Below are positions 46,569-57,350 of a DNA stretch of 64,000 bases, in pieces. This DNA comes from Bufo bufo (lineage: Eukaryota > Chordata > Amphibia > Anura > Bufonidae): positions 52,016,338 to 52,080,337 of the forward strand of contig NC_053398.1 of the NCBI RefSeq assembly GCF_905171765.1, in the 5' to 3' direction. A model generated the notes under the pieces. That model saw nothing but the letters and a program-made list of their open reading frames with translations, did no database searches and had not been told where the DNA came from. Position 1 is the stretch's first letter. Every line of letters starts with the position of its first letter. The position numbers were made by a program, and so were the translations under genes.

Positions 46569-46658
46569 AACTATTGGAACGGAAAGTACAGAGACTGTGG
46601 TCACAATGATTAAAGACTGTTATATTCCAAAATGTCTTGTTTTGCTAATATTAAGAAA

Positions 46659-46664
46659 AATAAA
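46659..46664 (+). terminator. MRPL49 polyadenylation signal
   Basis: AATAAA about 90 bases past the stop codon, followed by the GT-rich stretch GGTGTTGGTGGATGTT, a good downstream element. Confidence 0.8.
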
Positions 46665-47008
46665 ATGGTGTTGGTGGATGTTATATGGATCCTAGACCTC
46701 TTTAACAAAACCTTCTAAAATATTGTTTTGTTACTTTCAGATACACTATATGACACCTACATTTTTAGGAGGACTATGTGAGTGGCACTAATTTTAACAG
46801 ACCCTACTATATAGGCAAGGATGAGCAATTACAGATAGGGACACTTAACCCTTTTCTGCTCATTGCCATATTCTTACATTGCTGAGTGTAACGAGTTAAC
46901 GCACAGCACCATAATAGTACACCACTGTGATGTGTGGGCTCAGGAGCTGAGCCAGCGCTATCACTTGCGGGTGCCAGCTGCATTATACCCTGTTAGAACT
47001 GCTTAACC
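46665..47008. other. MRPL49 3' flank without recognised feature
   Basis: No repeat ends, coding exon or further gene signal seen before the hAT MITE. Confidence 0.4.
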
Positions 47009-47016
47009 CTTTAGAT

Positions 47017-47174
47017 CAGGGGTCAGCAACCTTCGGCACTCCAGCTGCTGTGAAACTACAACTCCCAGCATGCACACTTGCTTGGCTGTTCTTTTATCTC
47101 CCATAGAAGTGCATGGAGCATGCCGGGAGTTGTAGTTTCAGAACAAATGGAGTGGCGGAGGTTGCTGATCCCTG
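47017..47174. mobile_element. 158-bp hAT MITE, duplication CTTTAGAT
   Basis: Ends CAGGGGTCAGCAACC and mirrored CAGGGATCAGCAACC; perfect eight-base repeats CTTTAGAT at 47009-47016 and 47175-47182. Each arm carries an AACTACAACTCCC-type block next to AGCATGC, a ZNF143/THAP11-like motif, in opposite orientations. Confidence 0.9.
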
Positions 47175-47309
47175 CTTTAGATAATGTTGGCAGTGACAAG
47201 TTACCATTGAAATCAGTGAGAGAATAGAACGATTGGAACCTGTGTATCGGCGCTGTCAGCAGGGATGCAGTACAAGGTAAGTATTGGTAAAAAAAAAACA
47301 GATGATAAT

Positions 47310-47373
47310 TTATTTCAGGTCAACGTGTTTCAAGGGCGGAACGCCCCCTACATCAGGACAATGATACAAATAA
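47310..47373 (-). ncRNA. Hammerhead-ribozyme-like motif, left arm
   Basis: Read on the minus strand: a stem I strand ending GTC, core CTGATG followed by T instead of the conserved A, stem II GGGGGCG/CGCCC with a TTC loop, then GAAAC, a two-base loop, GTT (cleavage triplet type NUH), and GAC closing stem I. Distal TTATTT/AAATAA also pair. Type I hammerheads with a tiny stem III are known from Penelope-like elements. The core change suggests reduced or lost activity. Confidence 0.6.
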
Positions 47374-48124
47374 CCGACAATCAGTGATTTTTAAAAGCAT
47401 TTTTGGCACGCAGGCCAGAGGGTGGGAGGGGAGGGGGAACCGTCATGGGTGTGTTACTACATAATTCAGTATGTTAATGGTCTAATAAAACTGTGGATAT
47501 TTACATACATAAAGCACATTTGTTTTGTTTTTATTTATACTTTGGCTCGGCAGTATGCGCATAATGTCTAACCCGATCTTGTGTATCGCTCATTCTGTAG
47601 GAGGCAATACAATCCGCTGTGTGCAGGAGTCCTATAGTTGCTGGACTTGTATCCAGTGCTTGTTTCAAAGGTTACTGTGTTGCGGGAGGCTATATGCAAA
47701 GAATCAGAGCTCACAGCTCAATGGCCGTTCTAGTTTGGTGGTGGAAGCGCTAGGTTTTTATTTCACCGGCGGGAGCGAGTGGCTCTCTGATGATGGGGCC
47801 GGTACCCAGCAGCTTTTACTCCGTGTGGGGGAAAAAAATAGGGTAAGGTTTCTGGACCATGGAGGAATTATGTAAGATTTAATGTATAAATATAGCGGCA
47901 TCGGTGGGTAAGTGGGACGGACCTACATATGGATGTGGCGGAGGTGAACTTCGGCGTCAGGTATATGTTCTATATAAGGGCAGTTTGTAGCATGTCTCAT
48001 GTTACATACACTGCTCTAGTTTTCACCATAAGAAGTGGTTGCAAAATATCGCCTATAGCCAATATAAACGTATTAGACGGAACTGCACACACAATGAAGA
48101 CTTCAAGCAAGAAGCAAAAATTCA

Positions 48125-49350
48125 AAAAAATATAGATTCACGGATAAAGGGTACCCCAAGGAGCTCATTAAAAACTCCTATACTAGAAGCATTTTAAGTA
48201 CACAAGAAATTTGTCTACAAGCCTCAAAAAAAGAGGGGTCAGAAACCAGCATAAACTTCATCACCCAGTATAATACATCAAATAAAATGATACGTCCAAC
48301 ATTGGCTAAAACTGGCACATCCTACTTCAGGACCCTTACATGGTGAAATATTTGCCCTCAAAACCCAGGATGATATATACAGTAGAAGGGCCCCAACTAT
48401 TAGAAACATCCTGGTCCCCAGTAAACCAAAACAGCATAGTAAGGCCCACCAAAATGGTATATACAATCAGCCCCAAAAATTAGTGAGCTATAAATGCAAA
48501 ACCAAACGGTGTTTGTGCTGCAAAGTTATCGCACATAACCGCACCAAGGGACAACCTTTGAAATAAACTCACTTTATTTTCATTTGACCCACTAACACGT
48601 GTTGAGACATAACAATCTGATTATTTACAATTGGTCACTAGGACCAGTAATTGTCTCTGGGTTGACACGTATTATTTGAAGTGCTAAAAATTAACATTTA
48701 TTACTTGTCCTTAAAATTTTAGCTAGAACTGACATGATTAAAAACATCAGCCGTGTCTGCACTGTCACTGGTAGTGATCTGAATATTGTTGTGAGACCAC
48801 TAGAGGGCAATCTTTACTTGTGGCTGCCTGGCTATCTCCAATATCTCCACCCAGCATCTACCGTGCTCTATTTGGTGCACACCGTTTGTTTCACAGTGCG
48901 CTACCTACTGATAGCGAATGCCCTCCTAGCGTTCACCCAGCTCCTTGCTTTGCAAGACACTGGCTGGCTAAAATGTAACATATATCACTCTTTGCCCCCC
49001 GACATGTTTCGCCAAACACTTGTAAAGATTGCCCTCTAGTGGTCTCACAACAATATTCAGATCACTACCAGTGACAGTGCAGACACGGCTGATATTTTTA
49101 ATCATGTCAGTTCTAGCTAAAATTTTAAGGACAAGTAATAAATGTTAATTTTTAGCACTTCAAATAATACGTGTCAACCCAGAGACAATTACTGGTCCTA
49201 GTGACCAATTGTAAATAATCAACCTTTGAAATAAAACACCATATGACGTGTCAATCTAACTTTGTAATCTATTTAAACGAATGCGGGTGTGGCCTCCAAT
49301 ATGTTGGTCGCACGACACAGGCACTACACTGTCGTGTATACCAACATAGT
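48125..49350 (+). pseudogene. Penelope-like linker and GIY-YIG endonuclease
   Basis: Three coding fragments. 48125-48346: RFTDKGYPKELIKNSYTR and INFITQYNTSNKMIRPTLAK, the conserved thumb/linker region after the reverse transcriptase. 48339-48566, a different frame: RRAPTIRNILVPSK and the Cys-rich KCKTKRCLCCK. 49246-49350, after an insertion: FVIYLNECGCGLQYVGRTTQ and RVYQH, which is the GIY-YIG nuclease start (IY..., YVG) with its catalytic Arg region. This architecture is diagnostic of Penelope-like elements. The frameshift and the insertion make it nonfunctional. Confidence 0.85.
48568..49219. mobile_element. 652-bp foldback insertion, 16-bp duplication
   Basis: Inserted in the Penelope-like coding sequence. 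The 16-base stretch CAACCTTTGAAATAAA stands at 48552-48567 and again at 49220-49235. Inverted arms at about 48613-48816 and 49022-49217 share TAATTGTCTCTGGGTTGACA and TAGTGATCTGAATATTGTTG. The centre has GAAACATGTC on the minus strand (about 49000-49012), a possible remnant of a hammerhead 3' half. The long duplication points to retroposition. Confidence 0.8.
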
Positions 49351-49479
49351 CTCTCATCATCTATTATGCCCACTTTGGAACTAGCTTATCCTTTAGTTGC
49401 ATATATTTTATAACAATGCGACAAACATGAGACATGCTACAAACAAATATGATACATCACTGCCCTTATATTTAACAAC

Positions 49480-51028
49480 TAGGGTTGTTGTGGGTATCGA
49501 AATTTCGATACCCAATCGATACTTTTATCCTGGTATCGATACGATACTGGGCTGCACTGTTGCGCAGTCAAGCATCACAGAACATGATCGCGCTGCTGTC
49601 AGCGCGCTCATGTTCCCTCAGCAGCACAGGGGAGAAGGAAGCAGTCTCTCCCTCCCCCTGTGCCACTCTGCCAATAAAGAGAGAGGGGCGGGCGCACTAC
49701 GCCACCAACGATAGGAGGACTTTTCATGGGTCCGGACTTTAAGTTAGCAGGCTACATAGAGCGGCGCCCAGGGATGTCCCTGCACTTACCATCATTCCTG
49801 GGCGCCGCTCCGTTCACCCGCTGTGGCCCAGTTACCGTCTCCTGCTTCGTATGCTAATTACTACTATAGGAGCAATGAGGAGGAGACATCAGCTTCTCTC
49901 CTGGGCGTTCCTTCTCCCTGCTGTAGCGCTGTCAAATTGCAACGCAGAACGTCACAGCCAGGGAGAAGGAACGCCCAGGAGAGAAGCTGATGTCTCCTCC
50001 CCATTGCTCCGATAATAGTAATTAGCATACAAAGCAGGAGACGGTAACGGGGCCACAGCGGGTGAACGGAGCGGCGCCCAGGAATAATAGTAAGTGCAGG
50101 GACATCCCTGGGCGCTGCTCTATGTAGCCTGCTAACTTAACGTAGTCCGAACCCATGAAAGGTCGTCTTTAACTTTTAATACAGGAGGCAGGTGCCGGCA
50201 GCAGAATCACATAGCCGACACATTTCAGCCGCCCATCGCGTCCCTCCAGCCCGCCCCGCTCCTGTTGATTGACGTGAAACTTCTCAGTATCTCGTACTAA
50301 TTCCCGCACCTGCGCCGTGCGCTTCTGTATTCGGCTCAGGCGCAGTGAGTGAATGCCGCGCTCCTGGTGCCGGCTTCCTCACTGTAACGTAGTTGGTGCA
50401 GGCGCAATGAGGAAGCCGGCGCCAGGAGAATACAGAAGCGCACGGCGCAGGCACGGGAATTGGTACGAGATACTGCGAAGTTTCACGTCAATTAACAGGA
50501 GCGGGGCGGGCTGGAGGGACGCGATGGGCGGCTGAAATGGTTAGTGGACGGAGCCCTCTAGGTGCTAATGACGCCCACATAGCACCTAGAGGCTCATTAG
50601 CATATCTATAAAAGTATGTTTTTAAGGTGAACGGCAGCAGACAGATGATAAGTAAGAACACTGTTATGGACTGCTGACACTAGCACATTGCTAGTGTCAG
50701 TCAGCTAAATAGGACCAAATCTGGTGGTAGAAGCCCTTTAAATAAAAATAAAAACACCAAAATATTAAGTATAATCACCCCCTTTACCAATTTTACATAA
50801 AAAATATATAGACAATAAATAAACATATCGCCACGTCCGAAAAGTCCAAACTATTAAAATCTAAAAAAAATTACGCGGTGAACGCCGTAACAAAAAAAAA
50901 AACTGTGCAATTCGCCATTTTTTTGGGGTGTTTTATTTTTTTCACGTGGTATTGAATGGTATCGAGTAACGCAATACTTTTTTATGGTATCGAAATCGAA
51001 TAAAAAAATTGGTATCGCAACAACTCTA
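49480..51028. mobile_element. 1.5-kb hAT element with ATCGATAC-rich ends
   Basis: Ends TAGGGTTGTTGTGGGTATCG and mirrored TAGAGTTGTTGCGATACC; flanks TTAACAAC (49472-49479) and ATAACAAC (51029-51036) are an eight-base duplication with one change. It lies in the Penelope-like element. A palindromic GC-rich block and a MITE of the 1930 family (49722-50745) fill its middle. No transposase. Confidence 0.8.
49722..50745. mobile_element. Two palindromic blocks inside the hAT element
   Basis: 49722-50165 is one palindrome (arms ACTTTTCATGGGTCCGGACT-like and GGGCGCCGCTC) related to 4401-4872. 50200-50745 resembles the family at 1930-2561: GCACCTAGAGGCTCATTAGC, GGCGCAGGCAC-type inner arms, and an end near AGAAGCCCTTTAA. 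Confidence 0.65.
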
Positions 51029-51618
51029 ATAACAACAGACACGTATAACCATATACCTGAGGCCGAAGTTCACCTCCTCTAGCAGCCACATCCATATGTA
51101 GGTCCGTCCCACTTAGCCACCGATGCCGCTATATTTATACATTAAAAATTACATAATTCCTCCATAGTCCGGAAACCTTACCGGCCCCATCATCAGAGAG
51201 CCACTCGCTCCCGCCGGTGAAATAAAAACCTAGCGCTTCCACCACCAAACTAGAACGGCCATTGAGCTGTGAGCTCTGATTCTTTGCATATAGCCTCCCG
51301 CAACACCGTAACCTTTGAAACAAGCACTGGATACAAGTCCAGCAACTATAGGACTCCTGCACACAGCGGATTGTATTGCCTCCTACAGAATGAGCGATAC
51401 ACAAGATCGGGTTAGACATTCAACTTATGCGCATACCGCCGAGCCAAAGTATAAATAAAAACAAAACAAATGTGCTTTATGTATATAAATATCCACAGTT
51501 TTATTAGACCATTAACATACTGAATTATGTAGTAACACACCCATGACTGTTCCCCCTCCCCTCCCACCCTCTGGCCTGCGTGCCAAAAATGCTTTTAAAA
51601 ATCACTGATTGTCGATGT

Positions 51619-51659
51619 TATTTGTATCATTGTCCTTGAAATGCATTGACCTGAAATAA
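51619..51659 (+). ncRNA. Broken hammerhead-like motif, right arm
   Basis: The mirror copy of 47310-47373. It keeps the stem I strands (TTATTTGTATCATTGTCC and ATTGACCTGAAATAA) and GAAA, but the CTGATG core and stem II are deleted. Cannot be an active ribozyme. Confidence 0.6.
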
Positions 51660-51850
51660 ATTATCAGTTTTTTTTACCAATACTTACCTGGTACTGCATC
51701 CCTGCTGACAGCGCCGATACAGAGGTTCCAATCGTTCTTCTATTCTCTCACTGATTTCTTCATCCGGACGACAGCATCTTCAGCATGAGTAGGAACCCAG
51801 GCAGCAGCGCAGGCAAAGTGAGACATAGTCGTTGTGACTACCCTATAGAG

Positions 51851-52161
51851 CAGTGGTGGCGAACCTATGGCACGGGTGCCAGAGGCGGCACTCAGAGCCC
51901 TCTCTGTGAGCACCCGCACCCTGGAAAAAGTCTATGGTGTACCAATATGTCTTAGAGTTTTCCTGCTATTCTACAGCCCAAGACGCACTATGAACAGCAC
52001 AGACAGCGCATTGAATGTAGGCAGGATATTATAGCTAAATTATATCGAAGATATACTATATTGGTATTCAGGTTAAATTTCTGTGTTGGCACTTTGCGAT
52101 AAAAAAGTGGGTTTTGGGTTGCAGTTTGGGCACTCAGCCTCTAAAAGGTTCGCCATCACTG
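51851..52161. mobile_element. 311-bp hAT MITE, copy B, duplication CTATAGAG
   Basis: Perfect eight-base repeats CTATAGAG at 51843-51850 and 52162-52169. Same length and ends as copy A (44793-45103), differing at two positions by eye. Inserted in the tail of the Penelope-like element. Confidence 0.92.
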
Positions 52162-52401
52162 CTATAGAGGGTAAGCGCAACTATTTTGATGTCATTACCT
52201 AATACCAAACAGCACCACACATTAGGCGCTGCATCCTGTTCTTTTTTTCCCCTCTTGCAAGTTACCGTTGAAGCAAGTTACTGACTGCAGTCGCGCACGT
52301 GACCATGTTTCTGCTGTGGCCGGAAGAAAACAAGGCACCAGAAGATGGAGAAACAAGAGCCAGTGTGCAGGACCAGAGAGGTGGGGAGCCTTCACTTACA
52401 G

Positions 52402-52730
52402 GGGTTATCCAATACTATAAACTGCCCCCCCCCCCATATGCCAGGCCCCTCACAGGGAATATACTTACCCCGCTCCCCTCCAGCTGCTTCTCCCTTTGCG
52501 CCGATGAAAACATCCGGTGTCAGGGGGGAGGGAGTCTCCCAAGCATCACCCGCGATGCTAGGGAGGCTCCCCCCCACCCTCTCTCCAACACCGGATGTTT
52601 TCATCGGCGCACAGGGAGAAGCTGCAGCAGCGGTGCAGGGACCAGGAGCGGCACGGGGTAAGTATATTCCGTGTGAGGGGCCTGGCTTATGGGGGGGGGG
52701 GCTATTAATAGTATTGGCTAACCCCTTTAA
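52402..52730. mobile_element. TTAA-type palindromic MITE
   Basis: Left AGGGGTTATCCAATACTATA and mirrored AGGGGTTAGCCAATACTATT at the right, TTAA after the right end (52727-52732). Mirrored CCGGTGTTGG / CATCCGGTG and GCGCCGATGAAAACATCCGG arms lie inside. A fragment of the same family lies at 61863-61905. Confidence 0.65.
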
Positions 52731-52732
52731 GG

Positions 52733-52816
52733 GCTCATGCAAACGAACGTATTTTGTTTTCGTGTCGGTTCCGATTTTTCTGCGGCCCCATTGAAGTGAA
52801 TGGTTCCGCATACGGT
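52733..52816. mobile_element. Left fragment of a GGGCTCATGCA MITE
   Basis: Starts GGGCTCATGCAAACGAACG and stops at CATACGGTAG where piggyBac sequence begins. Part of it (CGTGTCGGTTCCG ... GAATGGTTCCGCATA) is repeated in the same orientation beyond the right end of the piggyBac element. Confidence 0.6.
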
Positions 52817-52837
52817 AGTACGCCCTGTGTATTTCCG

Positions 52838-54397
52838 ATCACAGCCCACCAGATAAGTTTACCTAAGCCCCCTACCGGTGAACTTGACTGGTGTACCCCA
52901 GAGGATTTTGAGCCCATGATTTCTGACTTTGTTGGCCAACCGGAAATCCAAATTCCCACAGTGGGCTTCACTGAATATGACTTCTTTAGTTTTCTTTTCA
53001 GTGACCACTTTGTGAATCTGATGGTGGAGCAAACGAACTTGTTCGCCCAACAGTTCATTGCTCAACACCCGGGCTCCTTTTTGGCTAGGTCCGGTGGCTG
53101 GAGTCTGGTCAGTGCAGCCGAGATGAAGACGTTTTGGGGCCTCGTGCTGCACATGGGCCTAGTCAAAAAAAAAACAGTGCCGGACAGTACTGGAGTGCGG
53201 ACGTCCTCTAGCAGACCCTACTCTACTGTATGGCCATGACACGTTCCTGTTTTGAGGCCATTCTGAAATGCCTGCATTATGCAGATAATCCAGCATGTCC
53301 CCCCGAGGTGATCCTGCCTATTACTGTCTGTACAAAATCAGGCCGGTCATCGATCACTTCGGGGCCAAGTTTTTGGAGGCCTATGTACCTGGAAAGGAGG
53401 TCGCTGTTGATGAGTCTCTCATTGCTTTCAAGGGGAGACTCATTTTCCGCCAGTATGTTCCCTCTAAGCGGGGAGGTATGGCGTGAAGCTGTACAAACTT
53501 TGTGAGAGTACCTCAGGGTACACTTACAAGTTTCGTGTGTACGAGGGGCGAGATTCCCATATTGAACCCCCAGAATGTCCCCCCACTCTGGGTGTTAGCA
53601 GGAAACTTGTGTGGGACCTTATGCACCCACTGCTAGATAAGGGTTACCACCTGTACGTGGATAACTTTTATACTAGTATCCCCTTGTTCCAGTCCCTCGC
53701 CACCAGATCCACGTCTGCTTGTGGGACCGTGCGGAAAAATCAACGCGGCCTCCCTACCCAACCCCTCCAGATACCTATCCCCAGGGGTGAGACCTGTGCC
53801 CTTACCAGTGGAAACCTGTTGCTGGTCAGATATAAGGACAAGAGGGATGTCCTTGTACTGTCCACAATTCACAGTAACGGCATCACCCCTGTCCCTGTGC
53901 GAGGTACCACGGCAACGGTCCTCAAGCCCGATTGTATTGTGGACTACAATCGGTATATGGGAGGAGTTGATCTCTCTGATCAAGTCCTCAAGCCATATAA
54001 CGCCATGCGTAAAACCCGGGCATGGTACAAAAAATTTGCGGTCTACTTGGTACAGGTTGCCTTGTACAACTCTTTTGTGCTGTCCAGGAGCGCTGGCAAC
54101 ACAGGGAAATTCCTGCATTTCTATGAGGCAATCCTCAAGGCCCTAATCTTTTCTGACCGGGAAAGAGCAGGCTGGAGTACCTCGGGAACTGGAGGCACCC
54201 GGATCGTCCCTGGCCAACACTTTCCAGGTGTGGTCCCCCATACTGGAAAGAAAGGAAGGTCCCCAAAAAAGTGCAGAATGTGTCACAGGAAGGGGATACG
54301 GAAGGACACCACCACTCAGTGTGACACGTACCCCGATCATCCTGGCCTCTGCATTGACGGTTGCTTCAGAGAGTACCACACTTCCATGGAGTACTAA
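52838..54397 (+). pseudogene. piggyBac transposase with three frameshifts
   Basis: Cut-and-paste DDD transposase. The conserved start of the domain reads TEYDFFSFLFSDHFVNLMV. The catalytic Asp residues are all present: VDESLIAFKGR (codon at 53409), LYVDNFYTSIPL (53660) and GGVDLSDQVLK (53969). The C-terminal Cys/His finger KKCRMCHRKG ... CDTYPDHPGLC ... CFREYH is intact up to the stop after TSMEY. Frame changes at about 53170 (an A run), 53300 and 53480 break the frame, and the last one restores the first frame. Upstream of about 52838 the reading is MITE sequence. Not functional. Confidence 0.9.
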
Positions 54398-55718
54398 ATT
54401 TATAATCCCCTTCCCCAATTTGAATTCTATTTGGCCACAGACAAATCGCCGAAAAAAAAAACAAAAAACTATGGCGCTCAGATTTGGAAACAGTAAAACA
54501 AATATATATATATATTTTTAAATGATATTATTTTGAAAAACTAAAATAAATTAAAAAAAAGTATACATATTAGGTACCGCCGCATCCGTAAGAACCTGAA
54601 CTATAAACTATAACTATAAAAATACCACATGACCTAACCCCTCAGATAATCACAGTCCAAAAAATAAAATGGTGTAAAAAAATGGCTTTTTTTTTAACAC
54701 CCCATATGTGGTCGTAAAATGCTGTATGGCCGCACGGCAGGGCGCACAAGGAAAGGAATGCCATATGGTTTTTGGAAGGCAGATTTTGCTGGACTGGTTT
54801 TTTGACACCATGTCCCATTTGAAGCCCCCCTGATGCACCCCCAGAGTAGAAACTCCATAAAAGTGACTCCATCTAAGAAACTTCACCCCTCAAGGTATTC
54901 AAAACTGATTTTACAAATTGTGTTAACCCTTTAGGTGTTCCACAAGAGTTATTGGCAAATGGAGATGAAATTTCAGAATTTCAATTTTTTGTAACCTTGC
55001 CTCACAAAAATGTAATATAGAGCAACCAAAAATCATATGTACCCTAAAGAAAGTCCCAACAAACCTGCCACCTTATCCCGTAGTTTCCAAAATGGGGTCA
55101 CTTTTTGGGAGTTTTTATTCTAGGGGAGCATCAGGGGGGCTTCAAAAAGGACATGGTGTAAATAAACCAGTCCAGCAAAATCTGCCTTCCAGAAACCATA
55201 TGGTGTTCCTTTCCTTCTGCGCCCTGCCGTGTGCCCGTACAGTAGTTTACGACCACATATGGGGTGTTTCTATAAACTACAGAATCAGGGCAATAAATAT
55301 TGAGTTTTGTTTGGCTGTTAACCCTTGCTTTGTTACTGGAAAAAATTGATTAAAATTGAAAATTTGCCCAAAAATTTAAATTCTGAAATTTCATCTCCAT
55401 TTGCCAATAACTCTTGTGGAACACCTAAAGGGTTAACACAATTTGTAAAATCAGTTTTGAATACCTTGAGGGGTGAAGTTTCTAGAATGGGGTCATTTTT
55501 GGGTGGTTTCTATTATGTAAGCCTCACAAAGTGACTTCAGACCTTAACTGGTCTTTAAAAAGTGGGTTTTGGAAAATTTCGGAAACATTTCAAGATTTGC
55601 TTCTAAACTTCTAAGCCTTGTAACGTCCCCAAAAAATAAAATGGCATTCCCAAAATTATCCGAACATGAAGTAGACATATGGGGAATGTAAATTAATAAC
55701 TATTTTTGGAGGAATTAC
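54398..55718. mobile_element. piggyBac 3' noncoding region
   Basis: Contains an internal inverted repeat: 54690-54905 (CACCCCATATGTGGTCGTAA onward) is mirrored at 55085-55265 and onward to about 55500. Homologous to 13170-14284. An (AT) run lies at 54502-54518. It is uninterrupted where the 13-kb copy carries MITEs, and so serves as an empty-site reference. Confidence 0.7.
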
Positions 55719-55796
55719 TATGTATTATAGAAAAATAAATAACCTATAAAGAGACACTGAGAACTACTAAGCTAAAAGATATTATTTTATTGAGAA

Positions 55797-57344
55797 CAGT
55801 CGTGGCCAAAAGTTTTGAGAATGACACAAATATTAGTTTTCACAAAGTTTGCTGCTAAACTGCTTTTAGATCTTTGTTTCAGTTGTTTCTGTGATTTAGT
55901 GAAATATAATTACACGCACTTCATACGTTTCAAAGCGACAATTACATGACATTTATGCAAAGAGTCAGTATTTGCAGTGTTGGCCCTTTTTTTTCAGGAC
56001 CTCTGCAATTCGACTGGGCATGCTCTAAATCAACTTCTGGGCCAATTCCAGACTGATAGCAACCCATTCTTTCATAATCACTTCTTGGAGTTTGTCAGAA
56101 TTAGTGGGTTTTTGTTTATCCACCCGCCTCTTGAGGATTCACCACAAGTTCTCAATGGGATTAAGATCTGGGGAGTTTCCAGGCCATGGACCCAAAATGT
56201 CAACGTTTTGGTCCCCGAGCCACTTAGTTATCACTGTTGCCTTATGGCACGGTGCTCCATCGTGCTGGAAAATGCATTGTTCTTCACTAAACTGTTGTTG
56301 GATTGTTGGAAGAAGTTGCTGTTGGAGGGTGTTTTGGTACCATTCTTTATTCATGGCTGTGTTTTGGGGCAAAATTGTGAGTGAGCCCACTCCCTTGGAT
56401 GAGAAGCAACCCCACACATGAATGGTCTCAGGATGCTTTACTGTTGGCATGACACAGGACTGATGGTAGCGCTCACCTTTTCTTCTCCGGACAAGCCTTT
56501 TTCCAGATGCCCCAAACAATCGGAAAGAGGCTTCATCGGAGAATATGACTTTGCCCCAGTCCTCAGCAGTCCATTCACCATACTTTCTGCAGAAGATCAA
56601 TCTGTCCCTGATGTTTTTTTTGGAGAGAAGTGGCTTCTTTGCTGGCCTTCTTGACACCAGGCCATCTTCCAAAAGTCTTCACCTCACTGTGCGTGCAGAT
56701 GCGCTTACACCTGCCTGCTGCCATTCCTGAGCAAGCTCTGCACTGGTGGCACTCCGATCCCGCAGCTGAATCCTCTTTAGGAGACGATCCTGACGCTTAC
56801 TGGACTCTCTTGGACGCCCTGAAGCCTTCTTAACAAGAATTGAACCTCTTTCCTTGAAGTTCTTGATGATCCTATAAATTGTTGATTGAGGTGCATTCTT
56901 AGTAGCCACAATATCCTTGCCCGTGAAGCCATTTTTATGCAACGCAATGATGGCTGCACGCGTTTCTTTGCAGGTCACCATGGTTAACAATGGAAGAACA
57001 ATGATTTCAAGCATCACCCTCCTTTTAACATGTCAAGTCTGCCATTTTAACCCAATCAGCCTGACATAATGATCTCCAGCCTTGTGCTCGTCAACATTCT
57101 CACCTGAGTTAACAAGATGATTACTGAAATGATCTCAGCAGGTCCTTTAATGACATCAATGAAATGCAGTGGAAAGGTTTTTTTGCGATTAAGTTAATTT
57201 TCATGGCAAAGAAGACTATGCAATTCATCTGATCACTCTTCATAACATTCTGGAGTATATGCAAATTGCTATTATAAAAACGTAAGCAGCAACTTTTCCA
57301 ATTTCCAATATTTATGTAATTCTCAAAACTTTTGGCCACGATTG
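55797..57344 (-). mobile_element. Tc1 element with full-length but mutated transposase
   Basis: Terminal repeats CAGTCGTGGCCAAAAGTTTT (left) and the mirror at 57320-57344, TA at the right flank. The minus strand carries a DD34E transposase: helix-turn-helix (about 56720-56990), first Asp in VIFSDEASFRLFG, second in IFQHDGAPCHK, Glu in NSPDLNPIENLW. Three in-frame stops: at 56679-56681 (an Arg codon in the family pattern), just after NLW at about 56139, and near the C-terminus at about 56025. All fit single transitions. No frameshift seen. Confidence 0.88.
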
Positions 57345-57350
57345 TATATA

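Larger units (their letters stand above)
47212..52257 (+). mobile_element. Penelope-like retroelement with inverted flanking arms
   Basis: Inverted arms at about 47209-47968 and 51040-51758 share long stretches (for example TCTGATTCTTTGCATATAGC and TGTGTATCGCTCATTCTGTAG). An unpaired tail follows at the right to about 52257. The flanks CAAGTTACCATTGAA (left, about 47196) and CAAGTTACCGTTGAA (right, about 52258) look like a 15-bp target duplication with one change. Between the arms on the plus strand is Penelope-type linker and GIY-YIG endonuclease coding sequence. Three later insertions break it: 48568-49219, 49480-51028 and 51851-52161. The reverse transcriptase domain is not visible, so this is a 5'-truncated or deleted copy. 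Confidence 0.75.

Noticed and set aside
46569..47008. SYVN1, the gene expected next by synteny
   Set aside because: No exon of it is recognisable between MRPL49 and the window end; it must lie further right, or the block ends here.
49397..49742. Plus-strand open frames at the hAT left end
   Set aside because: They start in Penelope-like flank and read through the hAT terminal repeat; no domain and no conservation signal.
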